Shown here: piece by piece, positions 25,701 to 38,300 of the stretch
How the letters are laid out: each line of letters begins with the position of its first letter
Numbering within the stretch: the stretch's first letter is position 1
Assembly: GCA_020746105.1 (NCBI GenBank)
Contig: CM036622.1
Coordinates: 15,481,987-15,545,986 of the forward strand
DNA length: 64,000 bases
DNA from: Trogon surrucura
Lineage: Eukaryota; Chordata; Aves; Trogoniformes; Trogonidae
Reading direction: 5' to 3'
The notes under the pieces: generated by a model
Databases searched by the model: none
The model's input: only the letters and a program-made list of their open reading frames with translations
What the model was told of the DNA's origin: nothing
Translations under genes and position numbers: made by a program

Positions 25701-28700
25701 ATTATCTCATCTAGCCTAAGAGATATCAGGGTAGCTCCTCAAACATATTTCTGGTGTTTTGCAGATTTGGAGAGCTTTATTCTTCTCATTCTGCACTTGT
25801 ACACTTCATGCAAGTCTGTTGGGGAATGCACAATTAAAACATCTGAATAAATCTCTGGGGTTTTTTTCACTCTATTCTGAGGCACATGACTTTCATGATT
25901 AGGGCATCGGAAAAAACAGCTTCATTTGAGACGGTCTTGAATGTTCTCTCCCACATGATCTAGGGACCATCAATCATCTTTTTAAAAGAGCCAGATCAGT
26001 TATTAAGGATCTATATTTAGAGTCTTAAATTTTAAAAAGTTTTGGTCATTCCCTCTCCCATCTTACAAAAGGACTACTTCTGCTGTTCCATGCAGTCTTC
26101 GAAAACCTCCAGTACTACCTTCCACTCACCTTAAATGTAGCTAAGGATTACAAGGCAAGGAGGAAAGTTCAACTACAGAGCCAAAAAAACATTTCACCAA
26201 GAGGCCAGCAAGCTCACAGCCATTCCACCTCTGCAATATCTTCTGCACAGAGCATTGCCTGGCTGTAGAAGCAGAAAGCATTACCTCCACAGAGCATCCA
26301 GTATTTCTTTCCTTTGGGCAGGGTGAGGGTGTTTCTAATCACCTTCACATTTCAAATAGCACTTACCCAGCTCATGCTCTTCTGGGAGATGTCCTAGACT
26401 GACGGTGGAGGTACAGAGGACACAGGTTGTTAGGTAAAATGGAAAATGAGCCAAGTCCTAATGACACTTACAATGTCTTTAGTTTCCACAACCAACAGTC
26501 TGAAGAGTAACAGAAAGGCTGAATAGGAAATTAAGTGGGGAAAAAAAAATAGTCTTGAAGAGTGACTACAAATTTACAATCATCCAGGTTTTTGAGACTG
26601 CAAATTAAGGTAACACCTAATTTTTAGAATGTGAATAAGAGCGACAAGAGCGAAAAATTTTTAAAAAGTCAGGATCTATTTATCTGTTCAAGAGAACAGA
26701 GGTACAATCCTCTTTTTTTCCTGCTGTATTTCCAAGGTCAAAGACAACCCTTTGCTGTACAAGGTAACAACCACATGCACACACCTAGCAACATGGCAAT
26801 GCACCATGGCAATGTGGCACCTGCAGGTAGCAATTCTCACCAAAATCCTCTCAAAGTCACTGAAACTGCTGAAATCCAAGATCTGTAGCAGGCAGAGTGC
26901 AGTGGCAAGTGTGACAGGCTCTCTGGCTGGACCACAGCCCTTCCTTAGCAATGCTTGACTCCCAAAGGACGGAGGCCTGGGGGTAAACTCCAGATTTGGC
27001 ACAAAAAGAACAGAAAGCCTTGCATTCATGCTCCTCTCTGAGGATCACAAAAAGCCTCAGAAATCTTAATTTTAAATCAGAAACAAACAAAAAAAAACCC
27101 CTGTCAACCTCGCAAATCCTTCCAGAAACAGGGGGATAGATTCTAACAGCTATGAGTTCAGCAGCTGTTGCACACAAACAGCAATTCCATACAGCGCAGA
27201 GAAACAAGGCAGAAGTCAAGTATAAAGAAGTGAAAGGTATTAAATGACCCTGTAGTAGGGATCTCAATATAAATTTTAACTGCTTGAGATGGATTGTGTC
27301 TGGAACATAAGTAATAACACCCTTATCCTTCCTAAAACTGCAATATCATCTTTACTGACCCCGAGAGATCAGCACCTTTCTCTGTAAAGCCCATCTGCAG
27401 GTCACTAGCACACTACTATTTATCACAAAGCTATTCCATTAACGACTTTAGAGAAAGGGTCGGCACAACTCTGCTCTCTGAAAGATCCCTCAAGAATTAT
27501 CATACCTGAAGACTTTCAGCATTGAACCAAAGATTAATTCTTTAACCTCAGAGTCATTATGGGAGGCTTAAATGATCGAAGTAGAGAAGGGGTTTATGAA
27601 GTTCTTACATTTGTACAGGATAGCTATACTGGGAAATCTTGCTGTCTTTTAATTAAACTGCCAAGAAGAAGAAGCAAAAGGTGCTTCCCCGGCCAAAAAT
27701 TTCCTTGGTCCTATTCAGCATGCAACTCCACCAATGCAAAGTCCTACAAGGTTGAGCCCTCTATTTGCTCAGCTTCACATTTGGATCACTTCAGGTTTCT
27801 GTAAAGGGATTCTCCAGCCTAAACTAAGGTTTTTAACATCCCAGGTCTATGGAATTAGGACTACCTTGCATTTCTTGGACAGTATATGCTACTTTGTCTA
27901 TTGCTGCTTCTTAATGTGAAGAATGTATTTAATGTGTACCTTCCTCACAACTTATTATTATTTCACTGGAATCCAGCAATAAAGTTTGCACACAACTTAC
28001 TTTTGAGTGTACAGCAGTCTTCAATTGCGGGTACTGCAGACTTTATGTTCTGCTCCTAGTGGTTCAGAAATATGTAATTTATAACCCATAACTGATTTAG
28101 AACAGGTTCTGTGCTATGTTGCTGAATTTACCACACCTTTAACAAAATTAACTTATTCAGTGTATTTGCTAATATTGCAACAGATAGAAAAAAGGCAAGA
28201 CTACAAACATAGATTTTGCAGGACATGTTCTAATCCCAAGTTCCAGCTTGAACTCTTGAATCATATTTAGTTTATTAGAAGTGAAGCTTGCTTACTCACA
28301 CCCATGACCAGGAAGATGCACTGGCTCACACAGAAAACTTGAATTTCTAGAAGTGAATCCTACTGCCACTCCTACAGCTGAAATTTCAGCAGCAGCAGAT
28401 ACCCTTGCAGCCATCGTGTGTGTCACATTTCTGAACTCCTTCAGGCAGTAAAATCATGAGCTCCTTTTTTGTGCCTCAAATCTTGAGAAATTAGGCAAGA
28501 TATCCCTGTAAAACTAGTTGAGAAATTTAATATTCTTCAGAGGTGAAAGTACATAAAAATGAGATTATTTGTATAAATAAGGCTGATTGCAACTAATGTT
28601 ATTTATCTTAGCCTTTCTAACCAAAAATTTACAAGAACAGAAAGTTTGTCAGAGTTATTTATACATTTAAAAGATTTTTTTCACTGATCTGACCTGGGAT

Positions 28701-31700
28701 GAAAATAAAGCAATTGCAGAATATACATTAAGCATCAACTTCAGAATACCAAGATTTGCAGTTTTGGTGCATCATGCTGCAAAAACTTGCAGAGTAATTT
28801 AAAACTAACTGGCAAGCAGCAGCAGTGGCCACTTTAAAATATCTTTGCCTCCTGCAAAACAAACAGGCTGCTGTTTCCCCCACAAGCTACCTGCAGGAAG
28901 CTAGAGGAGTTGGGGAACCCCAAAGCTCTTCGGGCTTCAGGGAGTAATGAAAGGAAAAATGCAGAAGTTCAGATTCACGACAGTCTCTGGGGTGGTTTCT
29001 CCTTTCAAGGAGTCTCCAAAGGTTTATGTGTGCCTATAGCACAGTGCAGAGGCTACAGCTGTGGCAGTTACCCCACCAACAGCATGGGCAGAGGGGTGAG
29101 AATTCAGCAGTGGTACTTTATGGGAAGGCGAGGAATAGTAACAGTATGACAATAATTCACCAAGAAAGATAAGACTGATAACAAACGGAATTAATCCGAA
29201 GAGAGGCCATGAGTTGTGATTGTACTCCTGTGAAAGGAGGGAAGAGCCTGTTTTCAGCCAGAAATACTCAGTGCAAGGCAGCTGTTATGAAAACTAAGGC
29301 CTTGGACTGCGGTTCTTTCCCCAGCCCATTGCCCATCTCTGCCTCTGACCCAACAGCTCGCTGCAGCCACCGGGAGCTGCTCCCACCAGCACTCTCTCAC
29401 ACACATCAGGCAAAGCCACACGGATCAGCTGTAACAGGGACTTTAAACCAAGGTTAAACACATTTACTGAGTCAGCAAATTGTGAAAACCTGGCTTTAAG
29501 AAAAAAGCCACGCAGGGGACCTGCAGTCTTTCTAACATTCCTACTTGCAGGATCCCCAACACATCTGTTTTTTTGGTGTTTTTTTTTTCCTCTTCTAGTT
29601 CAAAGCTGATATTTTCTAGTTTACAAGCACTCTCTAGCCTATATAAAAGAGGATGAGGGTAGGAAGCAGAAAACAGGGCCCCCCTACCCAACCAGAACAT
29701 ACCAAGATGGTCCAGCTGGTCAGACTGCGACACGCACCGTTCCCAGGTCCATTCCTGCTGGTCATCACCAGCCCAGGGGCTCCACCTGCCACAAGACTGA
29801 CACGAGTTGTTTCATCTAATGCAGACAGATTTTCCTGAAGTTAATCAGGGAGTTTCCAGATAAACTGCTCCACTAACAGAAACCCAGAGTAAAAAGATCT
29901 CTTGATAGGCCAGAAAGGGACTGAAAATAGCTGCAGGTCAATGACCCTTTATGCTGGCACAGCTGAATCTAGGAGCTGAATCTGTTACTTAAATCTAAGA
30001 TGCACCTTGGCATAGTAAGGTAGGAATAACTTCTATCAGCAAATTTTATTGTTTTCTTTCCCCTTAATTAGTCCTATATGTTGTAGCAGGAGGAGGAGCT
30101 GTGGAAGCACGTGTGGAAAACTGCAGAAAAGTTATAGTTCGGAGAAGTCAGGGATTGCACCCGTTTGAGCAGCTTTGTGATCTGTGTGGCATACCCGCTG
30201 GAAGGGTATTAACGCTACCACAGGCCAAATTACGCCTGGACACAACTGCTACAGTTACAGCAGCCTCACCCACACACTCGGGGCAGAGCCGAGGCCAGGG
30301 CCTTCCCAGGAGTGACTTTTCCAGTCCAACAGGGCCGGGGAACGAGCTTTCCATGGGGCGATGGTAATTCCTAGCCTGATACTTGAGCTCCTCCATGTGG
30401 CAAGCAGTAGTCTTGATTGTTCCTGTGTGTAACAAAGAACTCCCTTATTCTCCACAGCTTTTTCTCCTTTCATTATTCTTCTTACAGAAAATTAAATATT
30501 ACCAAAGATAAAATATTGCACTGTGGGGCAAGAATGATTATTTCTGAGGATAATGGAAGGAGAATAAAGGCAGCATTACTCTGATAATTGCTATTAGTCA
30601 CGAATGGGTACTCCCATAACATGATGTAGTTAATTTTTATGTTCACAAAAAAAAACCCCTATTCTAAACTCAGATACAGATCAGCTGTTTTAAACAGTCA
30701 GTTTTGGATCGAATCACACATGAATTCAAATAGCCTTCAAATAGCCCTTCCCATGGTGAAATATCTAGCAAAATGGATTCTATCGTGTTGGAAGACTTAC
30801 AACTTCTGCTCCGTCAAGCTAGAAATAACAAGACATACTGTAGGTTTACTCCTTGAAAATTTGATAAAGAGATTTTTATATTAAACTGCAGCCAAGGGAG
30901 AACCTATCTCCTTTTTTGAGGAGCATCTGGAAATTAAAGATGCCATTTGTTTAAAAGAAAAAAGCTTTATGATTCCAAGTGCATCAGTACAAGAAAGCTA
31001 TTAAGGACATTTATTTTTTCCCCAGAAATTTATTTTTTCAAGTTGTTTTGTATGCCATAGAATACTGTTCAGTCAGTTTTAATGCTGTGCTGAAGGCCAG
31101 TATCCTCTCCCATTCCTGTGTGTCTACATGGCACTGCCAGTTTACTCACACATGACACTTGTTTTTCTGTTGACACCATAAGAAGCACTGGCGAAACTGC
31201 TCAGTTTTAAGTTCATTTGCAGTTTTGATACATGGGCAATTCTTGCTATAAGTTACGACTTTTAATATGTATGCTTAGCAAATATTTAGGTTAATTGTGG
31301 GTAGAGTTCAGATCTTGTTTTAAAGAAGTTGCCTTTTCTTAATGGCAAGCTTAAATTCTGCATGTTTCTGTTTGTTTGGTGGTGGAGTGAGGTGTTTTTT
31401 CCACAGTACCATTAGAAAATCAGCAAGCAGAGGACACGTCTGAGCTGTTTCAGTGACAGAAAAGGACAGAGAGGTGCCAGGAAAATGTCTGTATGGAACC
31501 TGCAAGAAAAAGAACCATATTTGAGGAAGCAGACAGACCTATCTCCCTCCAGCATCTTTCCCAGGATTGCATGGATAGCCCATTTTCAGTTTCTCCTTTA
31601 GACTTTGTGGAAGCCAAACACAGTGGATAGCAGACAGCAGGGAAGTGGAAGTGAATTAACCTCACCTCCTCCCCTTAAAAAGTAAGAACTTAAAAATTTT

Positions 31701-33820
31701 TGTCAAAAAAGGAAAACTAAATATTCATTAAATTTTCCACGCAAAAGGATAATTTAAAAAAATCTCTAAAAATCTCTAAAAGATTTTGCCTTTTTGAACT
31801 TCATGCGTTTGTCAGGCACTTGTCCAGCTTACCAAGTCTGAAACTGCACAAACTAGAAATAAATTGGTCACTTAGTTCTTTGGCTCTGAAGATGAAGCCA
31901 TGCTCATAGAGATTTCTGTTCTTATCGACTTTATTCTAACCACCAAAAACACATGAACAATCAAACATACCCTTATAGCCACATCTAAACACCCCAAATA
32001 ATGTTTTCATGTTTTCAAACCTAGTTCTGCTGTTGCCCTTGCTTTATCAATTGTTACAGACAGAGGGAGCAAACTACTAATCCGAGGGAAGTGAAAGGGC
32101 TTGTTTGAAGAAACTGCTTTGAGAGGAATAATCTTACAGCATGGAGGGGAAGAGCATGGCATGAGACCTGTTCATTTCATGAGTGATCTGTGCAGTCTAT
32201 TTTCTTCAGCCTGTGACCCACGTGAAAAATCGAGAGGCACAGTGTGTTGCCATGTTCAAGGACCATCAGTGAACTGCTTTTGTTTGATGTGTGGGAATGC
32301 TCATGCTTAGTTTTCAATAGCAATGTAAGTCAGGAAATAGAAGAAGCAGGGAGATTTAAATTTCTTTTAAAAAAAAGAAAAGAGAAAAATGAAAGGAAAA
32401 AAAAAGGCAGAGAGAAGCACTCATGTATGCTGGAGAGACTGTATCTTAAAAAGTATCATTTAAGCTAATTCCCACATACAGCCATGTGGCTAACTAATAT
32501 AAACTGTGTCATTTGCTGTTAAAAAAAAAGATAAAAAAAATTCCAATAAACATGCTAGAAAAAAAAAAAGCTGTTAACTCATTTTTTGAGTGTATTTATT
32601 TGTATCACGCCTTAGAAATCTTATGTTTACACTCCCAAAATCCTCATTTTCCACAGAACAAGCAAAGCAATCAGAACTTCCACATGCTGTCCTGTTCCCA
32701 CCTCACACTCTGGAGGGACTCTGAGCTCACCAAGCCCTTCTGCAAGAACACCAATGCCTGTGGTGGGCACCAGCTTGCTAAGTATTAAGTTGAAGTTTCA
32801 GGCTTACTCATATAGACCACAAAGCCAACTAATAAAAAGGAAAAAGCAACTCTTTCTCACTACAAACCCTATCAGAATTTGAGCTGATGTTTTGTTTTCA
32901 GTGTGGTCATAGCATATTTCCCATATGACTCATTCTACACAGCCTCTCCTCTCATCACACACAGTTCCTCACACTCCAAGCTAATCTCACTCTACAAGCA
33001 GCCTCAGCTTCTCCTCCCTTATGTTCTATACTGTCCTCTGGTCCCCAGGCTCCCTCATCGAGCCTAATTTTTAAAAGCTAGTGTATTAGAGCAGTGGTTA
33101 CAGCTTGCGGAACTAGTTAACAGGTAAATCAAGAAGGCAATGGGGATGAAGCTTTCTGAAGATGAGATGGATGGGCTCACATGAGACCAAGTTGGTGCAA
33201 GAAAAATAGGTGGGGGAAAAGGCTTCCCTTCTGGCAAAGCTGAAGAAGGCTCCATCAAAATTTAGAAGCAAGGAAAATATACACTACTGCAGAAAAGGAG
33301 ATTTCAGGAGGATAGAGAACAGTATTTACAGTATTTACAACATAGAGATAATAGGCATTATATTCCAGAGAATTCCCATTAACCAACTTCTCATTACCAG
33401 CAAAGATTGCTCAGTGCATAATCCCACCTCTTTAACTATGGCAACTGAGTTAAGGTCCTCTCCTCTCCCTACTGCTTCCCAGTTTTTAGGGTTCCTTGAC
33501 ATTACAGAGAACCTAACTCCCTCACATACTGTAGGCCTGACCACCTACTCCCAGGAGTAGTTGGCAACAGTCTAGAAGCTGACATCACTATTTAAACACA
33601 AGTGTAGAAGTAATTTTTTTCTGTTGGCAGGGGAGGGAGGAGGAGAGAATGTAATTAAGTGCATGAATGCCTAAGAGATCACTTTTATTCCAATTTGTCT
33701 AAAGAATGCAGGAGGTTTTAATCTTGATGTGAGGAATTCAAATTCAAACAAGCTTCTGGATTAGCCCAACTACCACATATTTCTCACCACAATTACTCAA
33801 TCACACACCAGTTTTTGGGT
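19744..33820. other. 14-kb stretch with no recognised gene or repeat
   Basis: This long AT-rich region lacks CR1 tails, LTRs or SINEs that I can recognise. Frames such as 26631-26888 and 30101-30367 are open for under 90 codons and carry no family motif. The one at 26631 follows an acceptor-like tract near 26715-26738, but I cannot match it to a protein. Local duplicated words occur (for example AATCTCTAAA at 31761-31780). Confidence 0.4.
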
Positions 33821-33857
33821 CCTTCCCCCTCCCCTTCCCCTTCCCCCCCCCCCCCTT
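33821..33857 (-). other. C-rich tract, G-quadruplex candidate on the minus strand
   Basis: The plus strand is a pyrimidine tract built from CCCC blocks separated by one or two T, ending in a run of 13 C (33843-33855). The minus strand therefore has at least four runs of four or more G with loops of one or two A, which fits the usual G-quadruplex pattern. The tract could also form triplex DNA. No gene start lies beside it that I can identify. Confidence 0.75.
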
Positions 33858-33978
33858 AAACACCATCGCCTTGAAAGTCAAGGGATTTTCACCCCTTGAA
33901 AACCATAACACAGCAATAGATCATACACTGAATTTAGCTTACAAACCTATTCACCACAACAATAGCATGGAAATTAAC

Positions 33979-34027
33979 GGCCAGATTCTCAGCTGCAGCC
34001 ATCAGCTTAGCTCCATTAAAATCCACC
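33979..34027 (+). repeat. possible remnant of an old amniote MITE-like repeat
   Basis: The words GGCCAGATTCTCAGCTG and TAGCTCCATTAAAATC, in this order and spacing, match my memory of a palindromic repeat common in turtles, crocodilians and older bird sequence. Only one arm is visible. The match is from recall, not from a database. Confidence 0.35.
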
Positions 34028-35844
34028 CCCGCGGCCTCACCCCCGAGCACTGACCTAACATTGTGCCGGCTGACACGGTTTCCACCGGCTTCGCAGGAAA
34101 TATCTGGGGTGTGAGAAAGCCCTGGCCATGCCTCCTTCTACCCCACCCAGGCTCCTGCCAAGCCCGTGTGAGGGCTGCATGGCTTGATGCCGGCCCAGGG
34201 GTTCCCTGGGCCAGGGATGTTCCTCCTAGGCAGACACGTTAACCAGCTTGGAAAACCTTGCTTTGGAAGCTTGTCGTTCCTGCCCACTGGTTGTTTGCGG
34301 TGACAATTCTGGGAGAAAAGCTAAAACAAAGTTTTAGGGAAAGAGGGGCTTCTTCCTGATTCCACACTAAGATTGAATTTATATTCTGTTGTCAAAAGAG
34401 CAGATATTAGGATGAGAAGGAGAGCAAGCATGATCTAAGACTCTCAAAAAAAAAGCCTTGCATAATTTAAGGAGAAAGGCACACCAGTGTCTCTGTCCTG
34501 AAGCAAAGTGGAAACTTTCCCTTTCCTTCTTGAAGAGAACAGTTCTCACTGCCATAGGTGTTTTTGTGGAAATACGAAAGTCCAAAGACCTGCTTCTATG
34601 TATGATAAAGAAGTTTGTAAAAGTTTGGTTTTTCTAAAAAAGAGTCTTTAAACTTCAGTGCTTTTTAGGTATTTTAAATTAAGAAATTCTGCGATTTAAA
34701 ACAACAAGGGGATACTTCACATATTGCTGATCTTGGTACAAAACTCATTCATTCAGTGGTCTCTCTACACAAGCTTTGCATTTTACCTTTCCATCTGAAA
34801 GAACAGAACCCACATGCAATAATTTCTATCTTTCTACTACTTTTCTTGATATTCTATCTCAGGTTTAATTTGGAGCCTAATATCAAGGAAGCGGAGGAGA
34901 AAAGAAAACAAAAGGAAAAAAAAAAACAACAAATGTGAACATTCCAACCTCCTCCATAAAAAAAAAACCCACCGAAATCATTGATTCAAAGTTTTACTTT
35001 ATATGCCATCAATTTCCCAGTAGTCCCATTTCTCAATCAGAATTTGAATAATCTTTACAATTTGTATTCCCCAAAACTCAAATTTAATGAGTTAGTAGGT
35101 ATAGAAAGAGCAATAACAGCTGCAGCTTATCCCGCTGTGCTATTCAGTAATGACAATGTTATACCACATTAGCAATTGTGACATTAATAAAAAGAAGCCC
35201 ATAGGATTAGCCAGAGACAGCTGACTTTAGTCAAATGTAGGTCATGCTTTGTTTGCTCAGAGCTGGGTAATAAATTTCCAGGTAAGTGCTCTCATGTGTC
35301 ATACATATATGCCAGGAGCATAATTTCAGCTATACTAAATGATCCACATTCTTAAATTTCTGTAAGCCGTTTTTGAATTATTGTTAAGCATTTAATTCCA
35401 CAGCAGCATCTTACAGGCTACTTAAAGTTATTAACTCATATGACATTATGGCATGTTTTCTTTCTAGTGGCAGCTAATAGCATCTTGATCTGGTTTCCCT
35501 TTCACCTTAAGTTATCTGCAACTCTGAATTGTGAGTATTTAACACAAGATACTTAGCAAAGAGTCAAACCCACTACGTTTTGCAGCTCTAGCTAAAGAGG
35601 AAAACAGTATTTGGAATCAAGCCAAGCAGCAGCGAGATATCTTCCACCACAGAAGGGAGGTTTTAAAAAAAAAGAAAAAAAGAAAGAAATAAAAGCATAG
35701 CCTTCAATTAATAGTACAAAAGATCCTATCTCAATCTCTGCTACTTTGGCAAGCCCTCAAAATTTGGATTGAAAGCAGACCTTTAAACATATTCATATTT
35801 AATCTCAGCACAAGATGTGCATATTGTACACTAAAACCTTAAAT
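34028..35844. other. non-coding stretch
   Basis: A GC-rich patch at 34050-34250 with a few CpG grades into AT-rich sequence. No exon or repeat family recognised. Confidence 0.35.
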
Positions 35845-35888
35845 GCCAAATTCTGTGTTCAGTAACACCCTGGCAGGCTTCAGTGGGA
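35845..35888 (+). repeat. possible second remnant of the amniote MITE-like repeat
   Basis: GCCAAATTCTGTGTTCAGTA is followed by an ACACC word and then CTTCAGTGGG. These resemble one arm of the same class of palindromic repeat suggested at 33979. The identification rests on recall and is tentative. Confidence 0.3.
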
Positions 35889-37380
35889 AAGGGTGAGGGT
35901 AATGCAGCAGAAGCTGACCTGGAGGTTGTAATCTTACCTTCAGTAGTATTTTTTTATATATATGTATCTATATTATAGCAATAATTAGAGGCACCAAACA
36001 AGATCAGGGCTTTTTTGTACAAGGCACCATCCTGACATGGAGAACAGAGAAGGGAACTCTAGTTACGAAGAGCTCAAAGCGTACCTTTCAACAGATGGGG
36101 GACTGATCCACAGAAAGGCTAAATGACAGATCCAGATGGCTTTAATTCCACCTAAGTCTTGCCTAGGGGTTGCTACGGCTTTAGGCAGCTACTCATCTTG
36201 CCCCTTGTTTTAGGGACACCAAACTCCCTCCTCGCAGCCTAGGTGTTAGAGGGACTGGCTGAGCTGTGCCCCAGGGACACTGGGCATGGCCACGGCTGTA
36301 CCATAATGCATGTACCAAGGTAGTACCTTGTCATCTTATTTGCAATTAATTAGCCCTATTGTTCCTCAGCAACAGTAGTTAATTTCCTGATTCCCTTCTA
36401 TTTTCACACATGTCTTTGCTGAAATGTATTTACACATCAGCAAGTCTTTGGGGAGCTTCTTGAAGCACGTCAAGCGGAAGAGATGAGGTACCTATAATTC
36501 CAGTTGATTTTTTGTCTGGTTGGTCGTTTTAATGGCATAACTTTTTCTTCAGTAATTAAGAAATCTTGAGCTCAAAAAGGTTTTTGGTTTTGGTTTGATT
36601 TTTTTTGAGTAGGCAACTAAAATGAGAACACTTTCAGTAGAATTCATCAAGTAACAGTTTCTTCAAAGCAACATTTTACTGGTCTCTTTCTTGAAGGCTG
36701 CAGTTGTATCTTTATTACCTTTCATTGTTATCAGTGAAGCAAAATGCCATAGCTACATTTGAGGCAAAACAAATTCCTTTTGTGAGAGACAACAATTTCC
36801 AGCAGATTCTGAACACCTTTGTGCTTGACTTCAAGGAAGTAAAAGGTGGTCAGTGTTCTCTGACAAGTCTGTGTATTACAGCATATTAGAAATATGGGTT
36901 GTTTGAGGTAATTCCTGCTCAAAAATAATTCACACACACAGGAGAAAAGAACAAAAAAATACACAAAAAAAAACAGGAGCACAAACAACACTCTGAAAAA
37001 CCAATGGTTAAGAGCAAATTTGTCTAAGGGTCAGAACCATGCAACTCCAATAAATATTGCATACCTGTGTTGTCCCAGAGTAGCATTATCCAGCCTGCCT
37101 CCTATTGAGGATTTCTACCTGCTTTGCTGCAGGAGGGAGAACCTGACTGAACAGCACTCAGCCCCTCATACTTACAGGCAGATGAAAGTGCTGAAGCTCT
37201 CTCACATGCATAAACATGCACAGAGAAACATCCTCTTACAGAATACCATCTTAGCAAAATGAAAGCATGTAAAGAAAATATTTTGTCTGGAATTGTCTAC
37301 ATTTTTTCCTCAAAAATAAAAATGAAACATTTTCCGTGGAGAAAAAAAAAAAAAAAAAAACAGAACATGTTTAAATAAGT
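35889..37380. other. non-coding stretch with an A-run
   Basis: Nothing identifiable. A run of 19 A lies at 37342-37360, without a retroposed body that I can recognise upstream. Confidence 0.4.
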
Positions 37381-37849
37381 GGGTTTTCTTTTCTCTTTTT
37401 ATTTTCTTTTCTTTTGCAGAAGGAAAAACAAAGAAGACCTTTTGGTGGGAAAAATCAATCCCTTCACTGATGGGCTGGCTGTCTCCCTGCCTGCACAGGC
37501 TGATGCTCCTTTGTTCCCAGCCCCACTCCCCAGCCTTCCAGCTGAGCTGGTGCCTCAGAGGATGCCTCCCGGCTTCCTCCCACCGAGCACAGCCCAGGAA
37601 GGCAGCTCCCTGCCCACTCTTCTCACCCCCGTTGTGACCAGGGTCCAAATCCCATCTTCTCACGGGACACAATGCTGGCAGAAGTGGGACTTTCCAAAAC
37701 ACTCATATTCCCTTTTCCTTTCCTACCCCACTACAAAAAAAATATCAAAGCTAGCCTTTTGTCATTACTTCAGGGCATTTTTTTCCTCCCTATTACAGCC
37801 CATTTACAACGCAGCACAGCAGCACTGCAGGGTGGCAGGCGAGAGATGA
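37381..37849 (+). other. open frame after a splice-acceptor-like tract; unassigned
   Basis: A 35-base pyrimidine-rich tract ends in TTTTGCAG at 37419, an excellent match to a 3' splice site. An open frame of about 140 codons continues to 37849, with a GC-rich, proline-rich stretch (about 37440-37680). It has no ATG near its start and no family I recognise, and the minus strand is also open over the same region. It might be a real exon, but proline-rich open frames arise easily in GC-rich sequence. Confidence 0.15.
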
Positions 37850-38300
37850 GTCTTCGTCAAACGATCTAAAATGGCAACTTCTGTTTTAGATAAAAGGTTG
37901 AGGCCTATGACAGCAGCAAGGCCAAAGGCAGAATGCCATTTTGCACAGGCAACACAGCACAAAAGCTGTGAGGTAACAGGGACCGTTCGACGAGGAGGAA
38001 GCTGGATGCAGGTCTGAGGCTTGCTCTGTTCCTACCACAGCTCACGGCAGCTCCAAGCTGTGTCCCTGGCACAGACTCAGCAGCGCTGGACTCAACGCAG
38101 TCCTCTCAGGGCTGCACACTCATTTTGGACCCTAATCTTCTGTCCACCCTTCTCAGCCTGTCCCACACATGCTGGCATGGGAGGTCCTGGGGCTGGGGCA
38201 CGCCGCTGCAGCTGGGGGCAACCCTGCATGGCCCCCAGGCACAGCACCCAGCGTGTTACCGGTGCTCCCTGCCCAAAACCTCCTCCCACGTAATTACACC
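37850..38300. other. GC-rich islet, unassigned
   Basis: A patch of raised GC (mainly 38030-38290) lies within AT-rich DNA. Three overlapping frames on both strands are open, none with a recognisable motif. Confidence 0.3.

Noticed and set aside
26631-26888. A terminal coding exon after an acceptor-like tract
   Set aside because: The residues match no protein I know, the frame is short, and both strands are open over part of it.
33821-33857. CpG-island promoter
   Set aside because: The tract is C-rich but contains no CpG, and no transcript start or coding exon is visible nearby.
37342-37360. Poly-A tail of a processed pseudogene
   Set aside because: I see no gene-like body upstream and no target duplication around the A-run.
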